Below are positions 20,517-31,405 of a stretch of DNA of 64,000 nt, piece by piece (positions within the stretch are counted from its first letter, which is position 1; each line of letters begins with the position of its first letter). The notes beneath the pieces are model-generated. The model made no database searches. It was given only the letters and a program-made list of their open reading frames with translations, and was not told the DNA's origin. The translations under genes were made by a program, and so were the position numbers. This DNA is from Pratylenchus scribneri. Its lineage: Eukaryota > Nematoda > Chromadorea > Rhabditida > Pratylenchidae. The stretch covers positions 248,001 to 312,000 of the forward strand of contig JAQSEB010000029.1 of NCBI GenBank assembly GCA_030063045.1, written 5' to 3'.

Positions 20517-21961
20517 TCAGCCCCAATATCCGCCGTATCCTCCATAACCGTATCCTCCGCCCCATCCTCTTCCCCATCCACCTGAATGCCAAAAAGCAAT
20601 TAATTTTAGATGAATTTTTGAGGTTTACCTCCCCATCCACCCCAAGGTCGACCCCAGCCACCTTCAAATATTTTATTCGAATTTGCATATTAAATTTCCC
20701 CCTTTTGTACTTACCGCCCCATCCGCCTCCCCACGGGCGTCCCCATCCTCCGCCCCATCCGCCGCCATATCCATATCCGCCATAGCCCCATTGGCGTTTG
20801 GCTCGATTGCTTTAAAAAAGGTTTCCATAAAATCTAAACCCAAATTTTACAACAACCTTCGTTCCCCTTCATCCATTTTCTCCTTCCCATCTTCATTCAT
20901 TCCTTTGCCAAATTCTTTTTGACTATCGTCGTTGCCAATTGGTGAATCCATCAACATTTTTGGCTCCTCTCGCTCATCTTTATTGCATTAAAAAATTAAT
21001 TTTATTTTGGCAAATATTTAAAATGTTGAAAAAGATTGAAGAAATATATCCTAGCCAGACTCTTAAACTCTCAAATGAATCGTTAGATTTCGCCAAGTCG
21101 CATCATTTAAACCAATTATAAATTTTGTTTTGAACCATTAAATTAAAATTGGTTTAAACCGTTTAATACCCAATTTAATTGTTGCCCAAACCAAAATGGG
21201 TTTAAACCGTTTAATATCCAATTTAATTGTTGCCCAAACCAAAATGGGTTTAAACCGTTTAATACCCAATTTAATTGTTGCCCAAACCAAAATGGGTTTA
21301 AACCGTTTAATATCCAATTTAATTGTTGCCCAAACCAAAATGGGTTTAAACCGTTTAATACCCAATTTAATTGTTGCCCAAACCAAAATGGGTTTAAACC
21401 GTTTAATACCCTTAATTTTTGACCAAACCAAAATGGGTTTAAACCGTTTAATACCCTTTAATTGTTGACCAAACCAAAATGGGTTTAAACCGTTTAATAC
21501 CCTTAATTTTTGACCAAACCAAAATGGGTTTAAACCGTTTAATACCCTTTAATTGTTGACCAAACCAAAATGGGTTTAAACCGTTTAATACCCTTTAATT
21601 GTTGACCAAACCAAAATGGGTTTAAACCGTTTAATACCCTTTAATTGTTGACCAACCCATAACAAATTATATGCAATTCAATGCGTTTTGATGAACTCTA
21701 TCCAAATGGATTTTGTAAACCCTCATTAAATAATAGAATATCTTCTCTTTTTTTGACAATTTCATTGTTTTTTTTTTGGACAAATTAAATACTATCCATT
21801 TTATTAATATAATATTTACCTTTTCCCACTTCTTCCTCCTTTGGATTCGGTTCAATTTGTTTGTCTGGCCGAATTATTCCTTGCTGTTGTTCTTCTAGCC
21901 CAGCAGCAGAGGTGGATTGAATCAAACAAAAAAGACAAATCGGAATAAGTAAATTTTTCAT
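20517..21961 (-). CDS. secreted Gly/Trp/Tyr-rich peptide precursor, NLP-29/caenacin type
   Basis: Five exons (21961-21820, 20977-20857, 20809-20715, 20661-20629, 20581-20517) total 152 codons, 151 residues. Signal peptide MKNLLIPICLFCLIQSTSA; an acidic propeptide (Glu/Lys/Asp-rich, residues 20-87); then a dibasic-type site AKR followed by QWGYGGYGYGGGWGGG and repeats of WGRPWGG ending GYGGYWG. The KR-QWGYGG arrangement is that of C. elegans NLP-24 to NLP-33 antimicrobial peptides induced in epidermis by infection. The Trp content here is higher than usual. A 46-base minisatellite array occupies the first intron. A tataaaaa box lies about 45 bases upstream (22003-22010 on the minus strand). 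Confidence 0.85.
21145..21656. repeat. 46-base minisatellite array in intron 1 of the NLP-like gene
   Basis: About eleven copies of the ggtttaaaccgtttaatacc unit, in two subtypes: five with caatttaattgttgcccaaacc and the rest with ctttaattgttgaccaaacc or a shortened cttaatttttgaccaaacc. The left flank (21120-21145) has the family words ttttgaaccatta. The subtypes are clustered, so the array grew by local duplication. Confidence 0.9.
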
Positions 21962-23879
21962 TTTTGCAAAATTAAAATGCGCACACCGAAATATTCTTCA
22001 CATTTTTATATCATAAAATGGCACCAATCCGTGTCTGTCTGCACTTCTTTTTCAAAGAAATAATTATCACCCACGCATTCGGACCACATTTTCTAATTCC
22101 AAGGTCACCACATTTTCCATCTTCAAATTCTCATTTTTGTGATTTTATTCGCCAAATTTCAAAGGTCAAATTCTCCAATTTGTGTTCACATTTTACTTAA
22201 TTTGATTAATTTTGGGAAAATTTGCGTCAATTTTTACTTCGATTGTTTTTGGTTGCAATATTTGTCTCTGCTTTATGTTCAAAAATAACTCTTTGGCTCA
22301 TTCAATTGTTTTGGCGCCCCAATTGTTTATTTGTATTTATGTTCGCCAATTGCTTGTTGCATTGGATTACAAGGTTAATTCGCCCCGATTATGTTCCCCC
22401 CTCTTCCCACTCGTCTTTTCTTTGTGTTTTTGCAGCCTAATATGCTTTTGTGGATTATTCTCCACCACTTCATATAATTATAATAATACATGTCCAATTT
22501 GTACATTTATTAGGCTCATAATATGTATTAAATTTACTAGTAAGATATACAAAGATATGTTAGGTTCGCTCCCCTTGCTGATTATAATAAATAAAATTGG
22601 GCTGCATTTTTTAACTTTGTATTGTCAGTGTAATGTCAAACCCAATAAAATGGATGCCGATGAATAACAACCCGGTGAACAGCTTCAGTACACAGTTAAC
22701 CGTAGCTTTATTCACGGACATCAATCCTTGGATTAACTGCTGATTGTATTGATGATTAGAATGTATTTATGGGAACAGGGCATTTGCCTCAATTGTTAGT
22801 TAATCTCTAAATGATTAACCGGTTAATCGGCCTATGGCCTATAGTTTGGGCTTTGGGGGAAGGCAATGAATGGAATTAGATGGGCTGAATCTTGTTGAAT
22901 GGTTGTTGATCTGTGGGTATGGGATTGACTCGATTTGGAGTGCCTCCTCTTAACGGACACACTTTCTTCTGGCCAAGACAATCTGGGCTGAAAGAAAGGA
23001 GAACAAGAGGCGGAAAAGTGGGAAGAAACAATTGGCCGGGGGAATATCAATGGAAAATGAAGGCACTTATCTGGCCTATATGGGATTTGGGCAAAGGAGA
23101 ATGTGCTGGCCAAAAATGTACAAAAATCCTTGGGAAATGGCGAAGATGGGTCACATTCTCCGCACATTGTAAATAATGGGAATGGGAAGAAAGTAAAAGA
23201 ACAATCCTTCACTCCATTCATTCTGATTTCTGATAAATGTTCGACTTCACCTTCATTCGTCCAATTGGCCAGCCTAAATATTGTAAGTTTAGTAAATAAA
23301 TTTTTTGTAATGAGATGTATTAATTTGCTAAAAAATAAATTAATTAACCGAAAACTTTTAATGTCAAAAAATATTTTTTTAAAGCCAAAAAACTTGGCCA
23401 TAACAAAGTTTGGTGTTAATTAGTATTAGGTTTAGATTAGTCTCAAGCTTTTAGGCAGGGAAGTCATAAAGAAGCCTATTTGGCCAAATTGTAGACTTTC
23501 GGTAAATTATCAATATTTTATAAAATATTGAATAATCCAATTAATTCATCTCCACTTAATCCACTAAAAATTAGCCTTCATCCCTCTTTGGATTATTTTC
23601 TGTGAAAAACAATTCATTTGGTCAATCCGCGGTCGGTACCGATTATTAGCCTTCCTTCTTCACCCCCGCCATTCCCCCTGTTTATTTGTGTTTCTTCATT
23701 AATAAAAATGTTCACCCAAGTCCACGAGGAAGGAAACAATAGGCTTCATTCCACCCACTTTTTCCCTTCATTTTCAATCAGTCTATTCCGTCTTTCACTG
23801 TGTCACGTCTCATTTTCCTTCTTCTTAATTCACTTTTGGCCAAATATTTTTGCCAATTTTTATGCCATTTTAAGCTGCA
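21962..23879. other. intergenic region, no supported gene
   Basis: Contains long open frames on both strands at 22212-22667 and 22832-23401, but their translations are Phe/Cys/Ser-rich with no conserved motif and no splice context, so they are not called. It separates the divergent NLP-like (-) and otopetrin (+) genes, so promoters lie at both ends. Confidence 0.4.
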
Positions 23880-26800
23880 ATGTCGCCGCCACTTCCTCGT
23901 CGCCATCATCACCATAAATTGGTGGCCATTGAAATGCATCATCAAAATGTGCCGAGGCAAAGGAATTCACCAATCCAAAATTTGGCCGTAGAAGAATTGC
24001 ACAATTTGCCGCCAAGTAATTCAATGGCATCCAATTCATTAATATTCATTCTATAGAATTGGCTGATCCTTTGCCACCATTGCCTCCACCACCTTTTGTC
24101 CGCAAGGATTCGGCGGAAGAAAGTTCATTCCAAGATATTTCATTGGAGGATGGCCCGTGGACAAAATCATCGGTGGATGCTTCTTCCTGTGAATTCCCTT
24201 CAAGGAATGAGGAAGTTGAAAAAAGTTGGCTTGAACATTCACCGGCTTGGTCCATTAAAAAATATTCAACATTCATTAATTTATACATAATTTTGCAGGG
24301 ACCATTTTTGTTCCGTTCTCACTTCCCTTTATGCCCTTTTTATTGTTGTTTTTGCCGTCGTTGTGGAATTGTCGCAGAAATTTACCCCGGATGAATGGTT
24401 TTCCGAGACGGTAAATTAAAATGATATATTAAATGATTTAAACCAATTTGGATTTCTGGTTCAAAACTAAGTTAGAATTGGTTAAACTCAAACCAAAGCA
24501 TAATCAAATGATATGTATTGAAGACGAGAGTTGGGTATAGTAAATTTTATGGGTCAGGGATAAACCATTAAACAATTACATTGCCCTAAATATTTTCCAA
24601 TAATAAATCCTTAATCATTCTTATTCAGCTGTTTTTCTCCTATATGTACGGCGCCGGAATTATTTTCCTAGTTTATTGCTATTTATTCAAAGTTCATCCT
24701 GGCTGGTTTAATCGCCTTCGAAAATTAGCACAAAAACGAAAATGGATTGAGCAAAGATTTCCAGTTTGAATATTTAAATTGATTTTAATTAATTCCCACC
24801 CCTCAAGGATTTATTAAATCCAAAACAAATTCAAAGTAATGAGGGGGCCGGTTCACTTTACCTTCGATTGGGCACTTTGTGCTTTGGCAGCAGTGGAATT
24901 GTTCTTTTCTGCTTGGAAATATTCATTTGCCATTCCGACCGGGATTGCTTCAATTATCAGCTGGTGAATTGGCTTTTGGCCGGAATGTTCACTTTCATTC
25001 AAATGCATTTCATTTTTTGCAATTCAAAGGTAGGCGTTTAATTAAATAAGACATTTCAGTAAAGCAATTTTCATTATTGTGCCTTTTTTACCATGGTTTC
25101 AATAATAATAAAAAAAAGCGATATACCATTCGAAAAAGTTAATAAGATGTTTCTAAAATTGTTTATTAATTTTTTGAACCTAAAATATTTAAAACCTTAA
25201 ATATTTAAAATAAAAGATTTTTCCTCATAAATTACACTCAAACTCCAGACATTAAAAAGTCTGCATATATTAAAAAAACCGAATTGTAGTGGACACTTTG
25301 AGCTTTAAAAAGGTATATCATTTTCTCAAATTGGTTGCTTAAGCGCTGAGTTATGGCCCTAAAAATAATGGCTCATAATAATGGTATTGAAAAATCTTCT
25401 ATCGAATCTTAAATATTTCCATAATAATTTATTCATCAAAGCAGTTGATTATTGTGGACTCGAAGAATTCCTCAAAATTGGGCACAATGCATTTGTTGTC
25501 CGTCAATATTTGGACTTGGCTTCGTTTTGTGTTGGCCAAAAATGCGGCATTGGATCGGCCATTTGACCAGGAGGGAATGATTCCCGATCGAAATGTTTTA
25601 TCCATTTTCTAATAATTTATTTAATTTATTTTTGCTTAGATTATCAGAATGATTCGCCAAAAACGAGGCCTCGCTTTTGATGGCAGCAGTGAAAGTTTTG
25701 AACATTTCGATCAATTCGATGGACCAATAGGCAATTTTACGATTGGCCGATTCCCTTCCAAAGTTTCCTCATTTAATTATTTTGGCGATTTTGCCACACT
25801 TTTGACCACTTGCATTGTGGTTAGTTCCACCTAATCCATTATTGCATTATTTGTCCCTATTCAAAGGAATATTCGGTCATCGGCGCTGCCGTTATGGTCA
25901 CTTTATGGCGTTCAATTGATGAAGCAAATAATTTACAAAAAATTGGCAGCGAAGGATCAATTCAAAGCCAAAAGCAGCCAAAAAATGGCAAAAATGTTCG
26001 AATTGATTGCAGGCAAAATTCAATGATTTTATCCCAATTTATTTATTATTAATTCAGTGCCTCCAGTGGCGGACTTTTTGCCGGCCTTCTTTTCTTGATT
26101 GCCTCACTTGTCTCAATCGGAATTCATTCATTCTTCTCACAGCATGAGGATTCTGATGGCGCTTTGCTGGTTTTTCGCCTCTCCGATATGGCCCTTTTTT
26201 GTTGCACTTTAATTGGTTGTTCAATTGGATTATTCAGGTAAAATATGCCCATAAAGTATGCCCATATCCGGCTGGCAAATTTGAATAATTTATTTTGGAA
26301 TTTTTTATTTTAATAATTTTCTAACTCATATAAAGGAAAATGTTTCCTAACAATTTCTGAAAAATTATAATTTTCCGGTAAATTTAGAATTACAACTTTA
26401 AGGGAAATCTAAATCCGAAAAATGTAATCTTAATGCCTCCGAGCCGATTCCCTTCCATTTCCGCCCTCATTTCATTGTCAATATTTTCCCAATCAAAGAA
26501 TGCGTTCCCTCCAATATCATTGTCGCGAGGAACAAAGGTCATCGAATGCCGAATTTTTGGATGAAATTTTATTGGTCATTGGTTTGGTCGGTGAATTGAT
26601 TCACAGTTCAAGTAAAAAATGTGGCCATAAAAAATATTTATTCCATTTTCCTTTGAAGCTGGGGTAATGTGTTGGATAGCCACTCAATCCGAAGGGGCCC
26701 CAATTAAAATGGAGGTAATACGCAAATATAAAAACTGATCCATTTTCATCCAAATTTCAGTTTTATATGCTTTTTGTTTTCATCACCCGAATTGTGCAAG

Positions 26801-27487
26801 TTGTAGTGCAAGCTGTGTTCATTTTGTTGGCCAGAAGGTGCCAAACTAGATTTAATATTTTATTTAAATTAATTTAAAAGATTGCGCGCCCTTAGCTCAA
26901 AAGCACGTGCCGATAAACCGGGCAAACAATTTGTCACATTTTTGCTCATTGCCAATGTTTCACTATTCTTTTTTCACACATTGGAAGGAATGAAATCTGG
27001 TTTTGTTCCTCACACAAAATTAATTCCTTATCTCCCACTTTATTGCCCAGTTTTTGGTGCCACAATTTCCACACGCCGTGCCCGTCCATATGCGGCACTC
27101 ATTGTTGGTGTCGCTCCTTTGGTTGTGTTCTATCGATTCCATTCTAGGTGGTTTTAAGATTATATCAAATTTAAGCTATATCCCCCTATCTTATTTTACA
27201 CAAATTAATTTCGATTTTTAAAGTGTTTGTTTGGCTGAAATTTGGAAGCATTGTTACAGCGCAAAAAATGGACTTTCCCAAACTCGTTCCGGTTCAATGG
27301 CCTCATCCCAAACTACAATTTCCGGTGGAACAATTTCATCAGGTTGGAATTGAATATTAATTTCGGAATTATTTCCAAAAATTTAGAGCAGGAAAATTGC
27401 ACAGCTTCCATCACAATTTCGGCCTCATCATCAATTTCAAGCGGAAAAGGAGAAGGAGGAGAATTGAAACAGAAAAATTGTCGATAA
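23880..27487 (+). CDS. otopetrin-family proton channel
   Basis: About fourteen exons. A Pro/His/Ser-rich cytosolic N-terminus (ATG at 23880; RRHHHH, LPPLPPPPFVR) is followed by otopetrin blocks in order: DHFCSVLTSLYALFIVVFAV; YMYGAGIIFLVYCYLF; GSLYLRLGTLCFGSSGIVLF; the family hallmark TFIQMHFIFCNSK; LGTMHLLSVNIWTWLRFV; EYSVIGAAVMVTLW; SGGLFAGLLFLIASLVSIGI; LDEILLVIGLVGELIH; IVQVVVQAVFILLARR; KPGKQFVTFLLIANVSLFFF; and FYRFHS-SVCLAEIWKHCY. Otopetrins are plasma-membrane, zinc-sensitive proton-selective channels with two six-helix halves; nematodes have several (otpl genes). The gene looks complete, ending at 27487. Member identity within the family is not assigned. Confidence 0.92.
24455..24560. 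repeat. truncated arm of the dispersed palindromic family in an otopetrin intron
   Basis: ggttcaaaactaagttagaa, then ttggttaaac and aatcaaatgat, match the flanks of the copies at 41220, 42960 and 61630. It carries no 46-base core. Confidence 0.6.
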
Positions 27488-27574
27488 TTAAAAATGATTC
27501 AAATTTAAATATTAAAATTATTTTTTATTTTATCAAAAATGTGCTGCCTTCTTTATTTTCATTTTTTTCCAATT

Positions 27575-30500
27575 TTATTCCTCAATTTTGCCTTTTTCTC
27601 CAGTAAATTCTTTAGATTTTGGCAAAATTCCCCGTTCAATCATTGAATAGGCCTAAAATGTTAAAATAAATTAATTTTGATAAAATTATTTATAAAATTT
27701 TAAAAAATATTAAAAAATATTTTTAAAATTATTTAAGTTTTTTATGAGATTTTAAAAATATTTTTAAAATATTTTTAAAATTATTTAAATTTTTATGAGA
27801 TTTTAAAAAATATTTTAAAAATTATTTTTAAGTTTATTTATGAGATTTTAAAAAATATTTTAAAAATTATTTTAATTAATTTATGAGATTTTAAAAATAT
27901 TTAAAAATATTTTTAAAATTATTTAATTTATGAGATTTTAAAAATATTTAAAAATATTTTTAAAATTATTTAAATTTTTTATGAAATTTTAAAAAATATT
28001 TAAAAATAGTTTAAAAATTATTTAAATTTTTATGAGATTTTAAAAAATATTTTAAAAATTATTTAAATTAATTTATGAGATTTTAGAAAATATTTTACAA
28101 ATTATTTAAGTTAATTTATGAGATTTTTAAAAATATTTTAAAAATTATTTAAATTAATTTATGAGATTTTAGAAAATATTTTAAAAATTATTTAAATTAA
28201 TTTATGAGATTTTTAAAAATATTTTAAAAATTATTTAAATTAATTTATGAGATTTTAGAAAATATTTTAAAAATTATTTAAATTAATTTATGAGATTTTA
28301 AAAAATATTTTAAAAATTATTTAAATTAATTTATGAGATTTTAGAAAATATTTTAAAAATTATTTAAATTAATTTATGAGATTTTAAAAAATATTTTAAA
28401 AATTATTTAAATTAATTTATGAGATTTTAGAAAATATTTTACAAATTATTTAAGTTAATTACCATTTCAATTATTGAATGTTCCGGATTCCGAAATTCCA
28501 AATCCAACAATTTTCGCGCCTAGCAAAATTTTCAAAATATTTAATAATGTTTGACCATTTTACCTTTGAATTGTCGAAATTCACCTGCCTTTCAAGGCGA
28601 GGAAGCACTTGACGAGCCTCTACGTCCAAAAAAGAATAAAGCCAAACAATGGAAGATGGAGCTTGGTAGCGAGGAAGGAAATAGCCTGAAATTGGTAAAT
28701 TAAAATAATTTATGTAAATATTTTACCTTGGCTTTTGAATTCTTTGGCTAATATTTTGGCAATTTCTCTGAACCAAAAACTTGGCTGATAAGTCAACAAA
28801 ATTCGTTCCCCATCCGTTTCTTCATTGTTCATTGCCAGAATATGGGCACTTTAAAGGAAGAGAATTATTTGTATTCAAATTGTTCCTTTGCCAACTTTGC
28901 CACATCCACAACATCGACAAGGGCCAATTGAAGTGCCGGGACCAAGGGCATTTCGTAGAATGAAAAGAATCGACGAATCACCTGCGAGGATTAAATTATT
29001 ATTATTTTTTTTTGGAAAAAATTTTATGTTCTCCAAAATTTAAAAAATAAAAATTCGTCTGCCTATACCTAGGACAGTGTAAAAATAAAAATTTTAAAAA
29101 TTTATATTCGTACGTTAAAATCTCTCAAAACAATTATTTGACTGACACTTTTGTGTATTAGTTCAAAATTAATTTTAAAAAATATTTGGATGAAAGAATT
29201 AATTTAAAGGAAAATTCAAATGTTGTAAACGATGGATAATTTAATGAAAAAATAAAATATTTCAATCGTTTTCTCAATGAATAAATTCTTCCATGGATGT
29301 CTAAACGGTGCTAGGTCGTTATCAGAATAGTGCAAATGTGGAAGTTTTCGACTTATAATAAATCAGAAACTGGTTTTAGACCCTACAAACCTTATACCAT
29401 TTTGTAGATCTCGTCAAGACGCATCGATTGGTATATTTTTGACATGGTTTGATCAAAATTAAAATCAATTAACCATTTTTCAAGTTTTTGGTTTTAAACT
29501 ATTTTATTTTGGGCCAAGCCATAACAAATTATATATCAATCGATGCGTCTTGACGAGATCTAGAAAATGGTATAAGGTTTGTAGGGCCTAAAACCGGTTT
29601 CTGATTTATTATATGTCGAAAACTCCCACATTTGCACTATTCAGATAAGCCCACATTTGCATGGCCCTTTGTCTTTTCAGATATCGACCCCGTACGGTCT
29701 AAACTCTAAATATATGTAATTTTCAAAAAGTATTAATAATTTTTTCAAAAATTCTTGAATAACCTACAGTTATGCTAGTCCCTTGGGTGTCAATGAGAAT
29801 TGGGCCAACAATCAATGTTGGATTCAAGCAAGTTAATTTGAATTTATTGTCGCCTTCTTCAATTGAAAAATTAATAAATCCATCCCATTACCCATTCAAT
29901 TATTTATTTAATACCCTTAAAATTGGCCACAAAATTCCAAGCTGCCTTTTCCGCCTCCGTTTTGCTTCTGCTATAGGCCAATACTTTTTTGCTCTCCGTT
30001 TTGGTCCAATCCTCTTCGCTGAATATTCCATTCTCTTCATCGTGTCCTTCATTCACTGCCGCACATGAACTCGTCAGTACCACCTTTTTCACATTTGAAC
30101 AATTTGCGCATGCCCGAAGCACATTTAAAGTCCCTTCGACGGCCACCTCCACAATTGAATCATCAGCAACAATGGGAAATGGACTGGCCACGTGCAAAAC
30201 ATAATCACATCCATCTACGGCACTTTAAAATGCAAAAGCAAATAATGTTCAATAATTGGAAAATATGAGGATCGGAAATAAACACCAACTTTTAACCGAT
30301 CCGACTTATCACCGTTTATAATAATTCATCAAGGGCTGAATTAATTAAGATAATTTTATAATCAAATTTAAGAGTAGACTGGTGGCTATCTAATTTATTA
30401 ATTTTATTTAAATTGGTTCAGAATTAATGAAATTGTGACCAAAAATCATTTAAAATGACCTTTATAATAGATTAGCGTAATTTCCTTATCAATTTTGAAC

Positions 30501-31050
30501 TAATTTATATAAAATTAAAATATTTGGGTAACCAAAAGTCTGCTTTTTAATTAGATAAAAAATTATCCAAAAAACAATTTAAGATTACTTTTATGGTTTT
30601 TTAATGCAATTACATTTTATTCTGGATCAAATTAATTCAAATATAATTAAATAGCCAAAAATCTATTCTTTAATTTATTAAAAAAATCAAAAAATTGGTT
30701 CAATCCTGCTGATGAATTATTTAAAAAACAACAAATTAACGGGGCCACTCTTTGGTCTAATAAGAACTAACTTTTTCCATGTATGTCCCAAAGTCAGATC
30801 GGCCTCCACCAATTGAAATCGTCCTTCAGGAAATGGGGAAGCCAAATCCAACAATGGTTGAACTTTGGCCGAATTGGCCAATGAACGGACTGTGCCCTTG
30901 ACGGTGAAGCCTTTGGCCAATAATTGTTTGACGCAATGGGCACCCAAATAGCCAGAGGCGCCCGTCACCAAAACAACTATGAAATGGGGGGAAATGGAAT
31001 TTAAAATATTGTTTTGATTTACCTGTTTTTGTATTCGCAGTTTCCAACAT
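27575..31050 (-). CDS. dihydroflavonol-4-reductase-like extended SDR (NADP-dependent)
   Basis: Minus-strand gene starting at ATG 31050. Exon 1 (MLETANTKT) splices to VVLVTGASGYLGAHCVKQLL, whose TGASGYLG is the Rossmann TGxxGxxG motif. Later blocks: LVEADLT; CDYVLHVASPFPIVADDS; VEGTLNVLRAC; KKVVLTSSCAAV; and the catalytic Y-x-x-x-K in LAYSRSKTEAEKAAW; then LNPTLIVGP, and C-terminal exons with LARFYEMPLVP-like and VARL-type sequence ending in AYSMIERGILPKS at 27575. The family reduces carbonyl or aldehyde groups using NADPH in the cytosol; the nematode substrate is unknown. It converges on the otopetrin gene (stops 87 bases apart). Several introns hold repeats, including an AT-rich satellite and a palindromic element. 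Confidence 0.9.
27690..28460. repeat. AT-rich satellite of a roughly 42-base unit filling the last SDR intron
   Basis: About eighteen units of ttatgagattttaaaaaata, then ttttaaaaattatttaaatt and a few more A/T bases. Units alternate between a form with aaaaaatatt and one with tagaaaatatt toward the right end (higher-order pairing). The array takes up nearly the whole intron between the last two exons. Confidence 0.9.
29321..29646. mobile_element. palindromic element in an SDR intron (dispersed family)
   Basis: The left arm atcagaatagtgcaaatgtg, then gttttcgac, continuing to ctacaaaccttataccattt and gtcaagacgcatcgattg, is repeated in reverse complement on the right (caatcgatgcgtcttgac back to cacatttgcactattcagat). 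The centre carries a degenerate single copy of the 46-base core. Same family as 59812-60067. Confidence 0.8.
30226..30765 (-). other. SDR intron, no further features
   Basis: A 540-base AT-rich intron between the EADLT exon and the VDGCDYVLHVASP exon. I see no open frame or clear repeat beyond scattered variants of aaatttatataaaatta and ggttca words. Confidence 0.5.
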
Positions 31051-31405
31051 TTTAATAAGTAAAGCTAATTAATAAATGAAAATATTGAGACTTTAAATTT
31101 GGAAATTTGGTGCAAATTTGTGCTCTATTTGTCTAGAGGGTGGATTGATTTGATGAATCGACCTCACGGTTGCCTTTCCCCATTCCTTTCCCTGCCGATT
31201 TTTGTGCTTCGATGACGAAGGATTGGGGGCACTTTTGGGCGATGCGCGCAAAATAATATAATAAAAAGGGGTCAAGAACAGATTTGGGTGCGCAGATAAT
31301 TCGAAGGGAATTGACAGCCATTTGGGCATAGAAAAAGGAATGAAAAATTGATTTCAGACGAAATTTTTTGACCAATTTATCAATTTAAAAACAATGGAGA
31401 AAGAA
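31051..31405. other. spacer between SDR start and TTLL11 stop
   Basis: Both genes are on the minus strand. Short frames here have no supporting motif. This stretch should hold the SDR promoter. Confidence 0.4.

Noticed and set aside
21138..21468. Open frames of about 90 codons on both strands with a perfect 15-residue repeat (MGLNRLIPNLIVAQTK-like)
   Set aside because: They are translations of the 46-base minisatellite, which has no stop in some frames; they lie in an intron of the NLP-like gene and lack start context.
22832..23401. A 189-codon minus frame
   Set aside because: Phe/Ser/Pro-rich with no motif, no leader or splice sites, and overlapped by equal frames on the plus strand.
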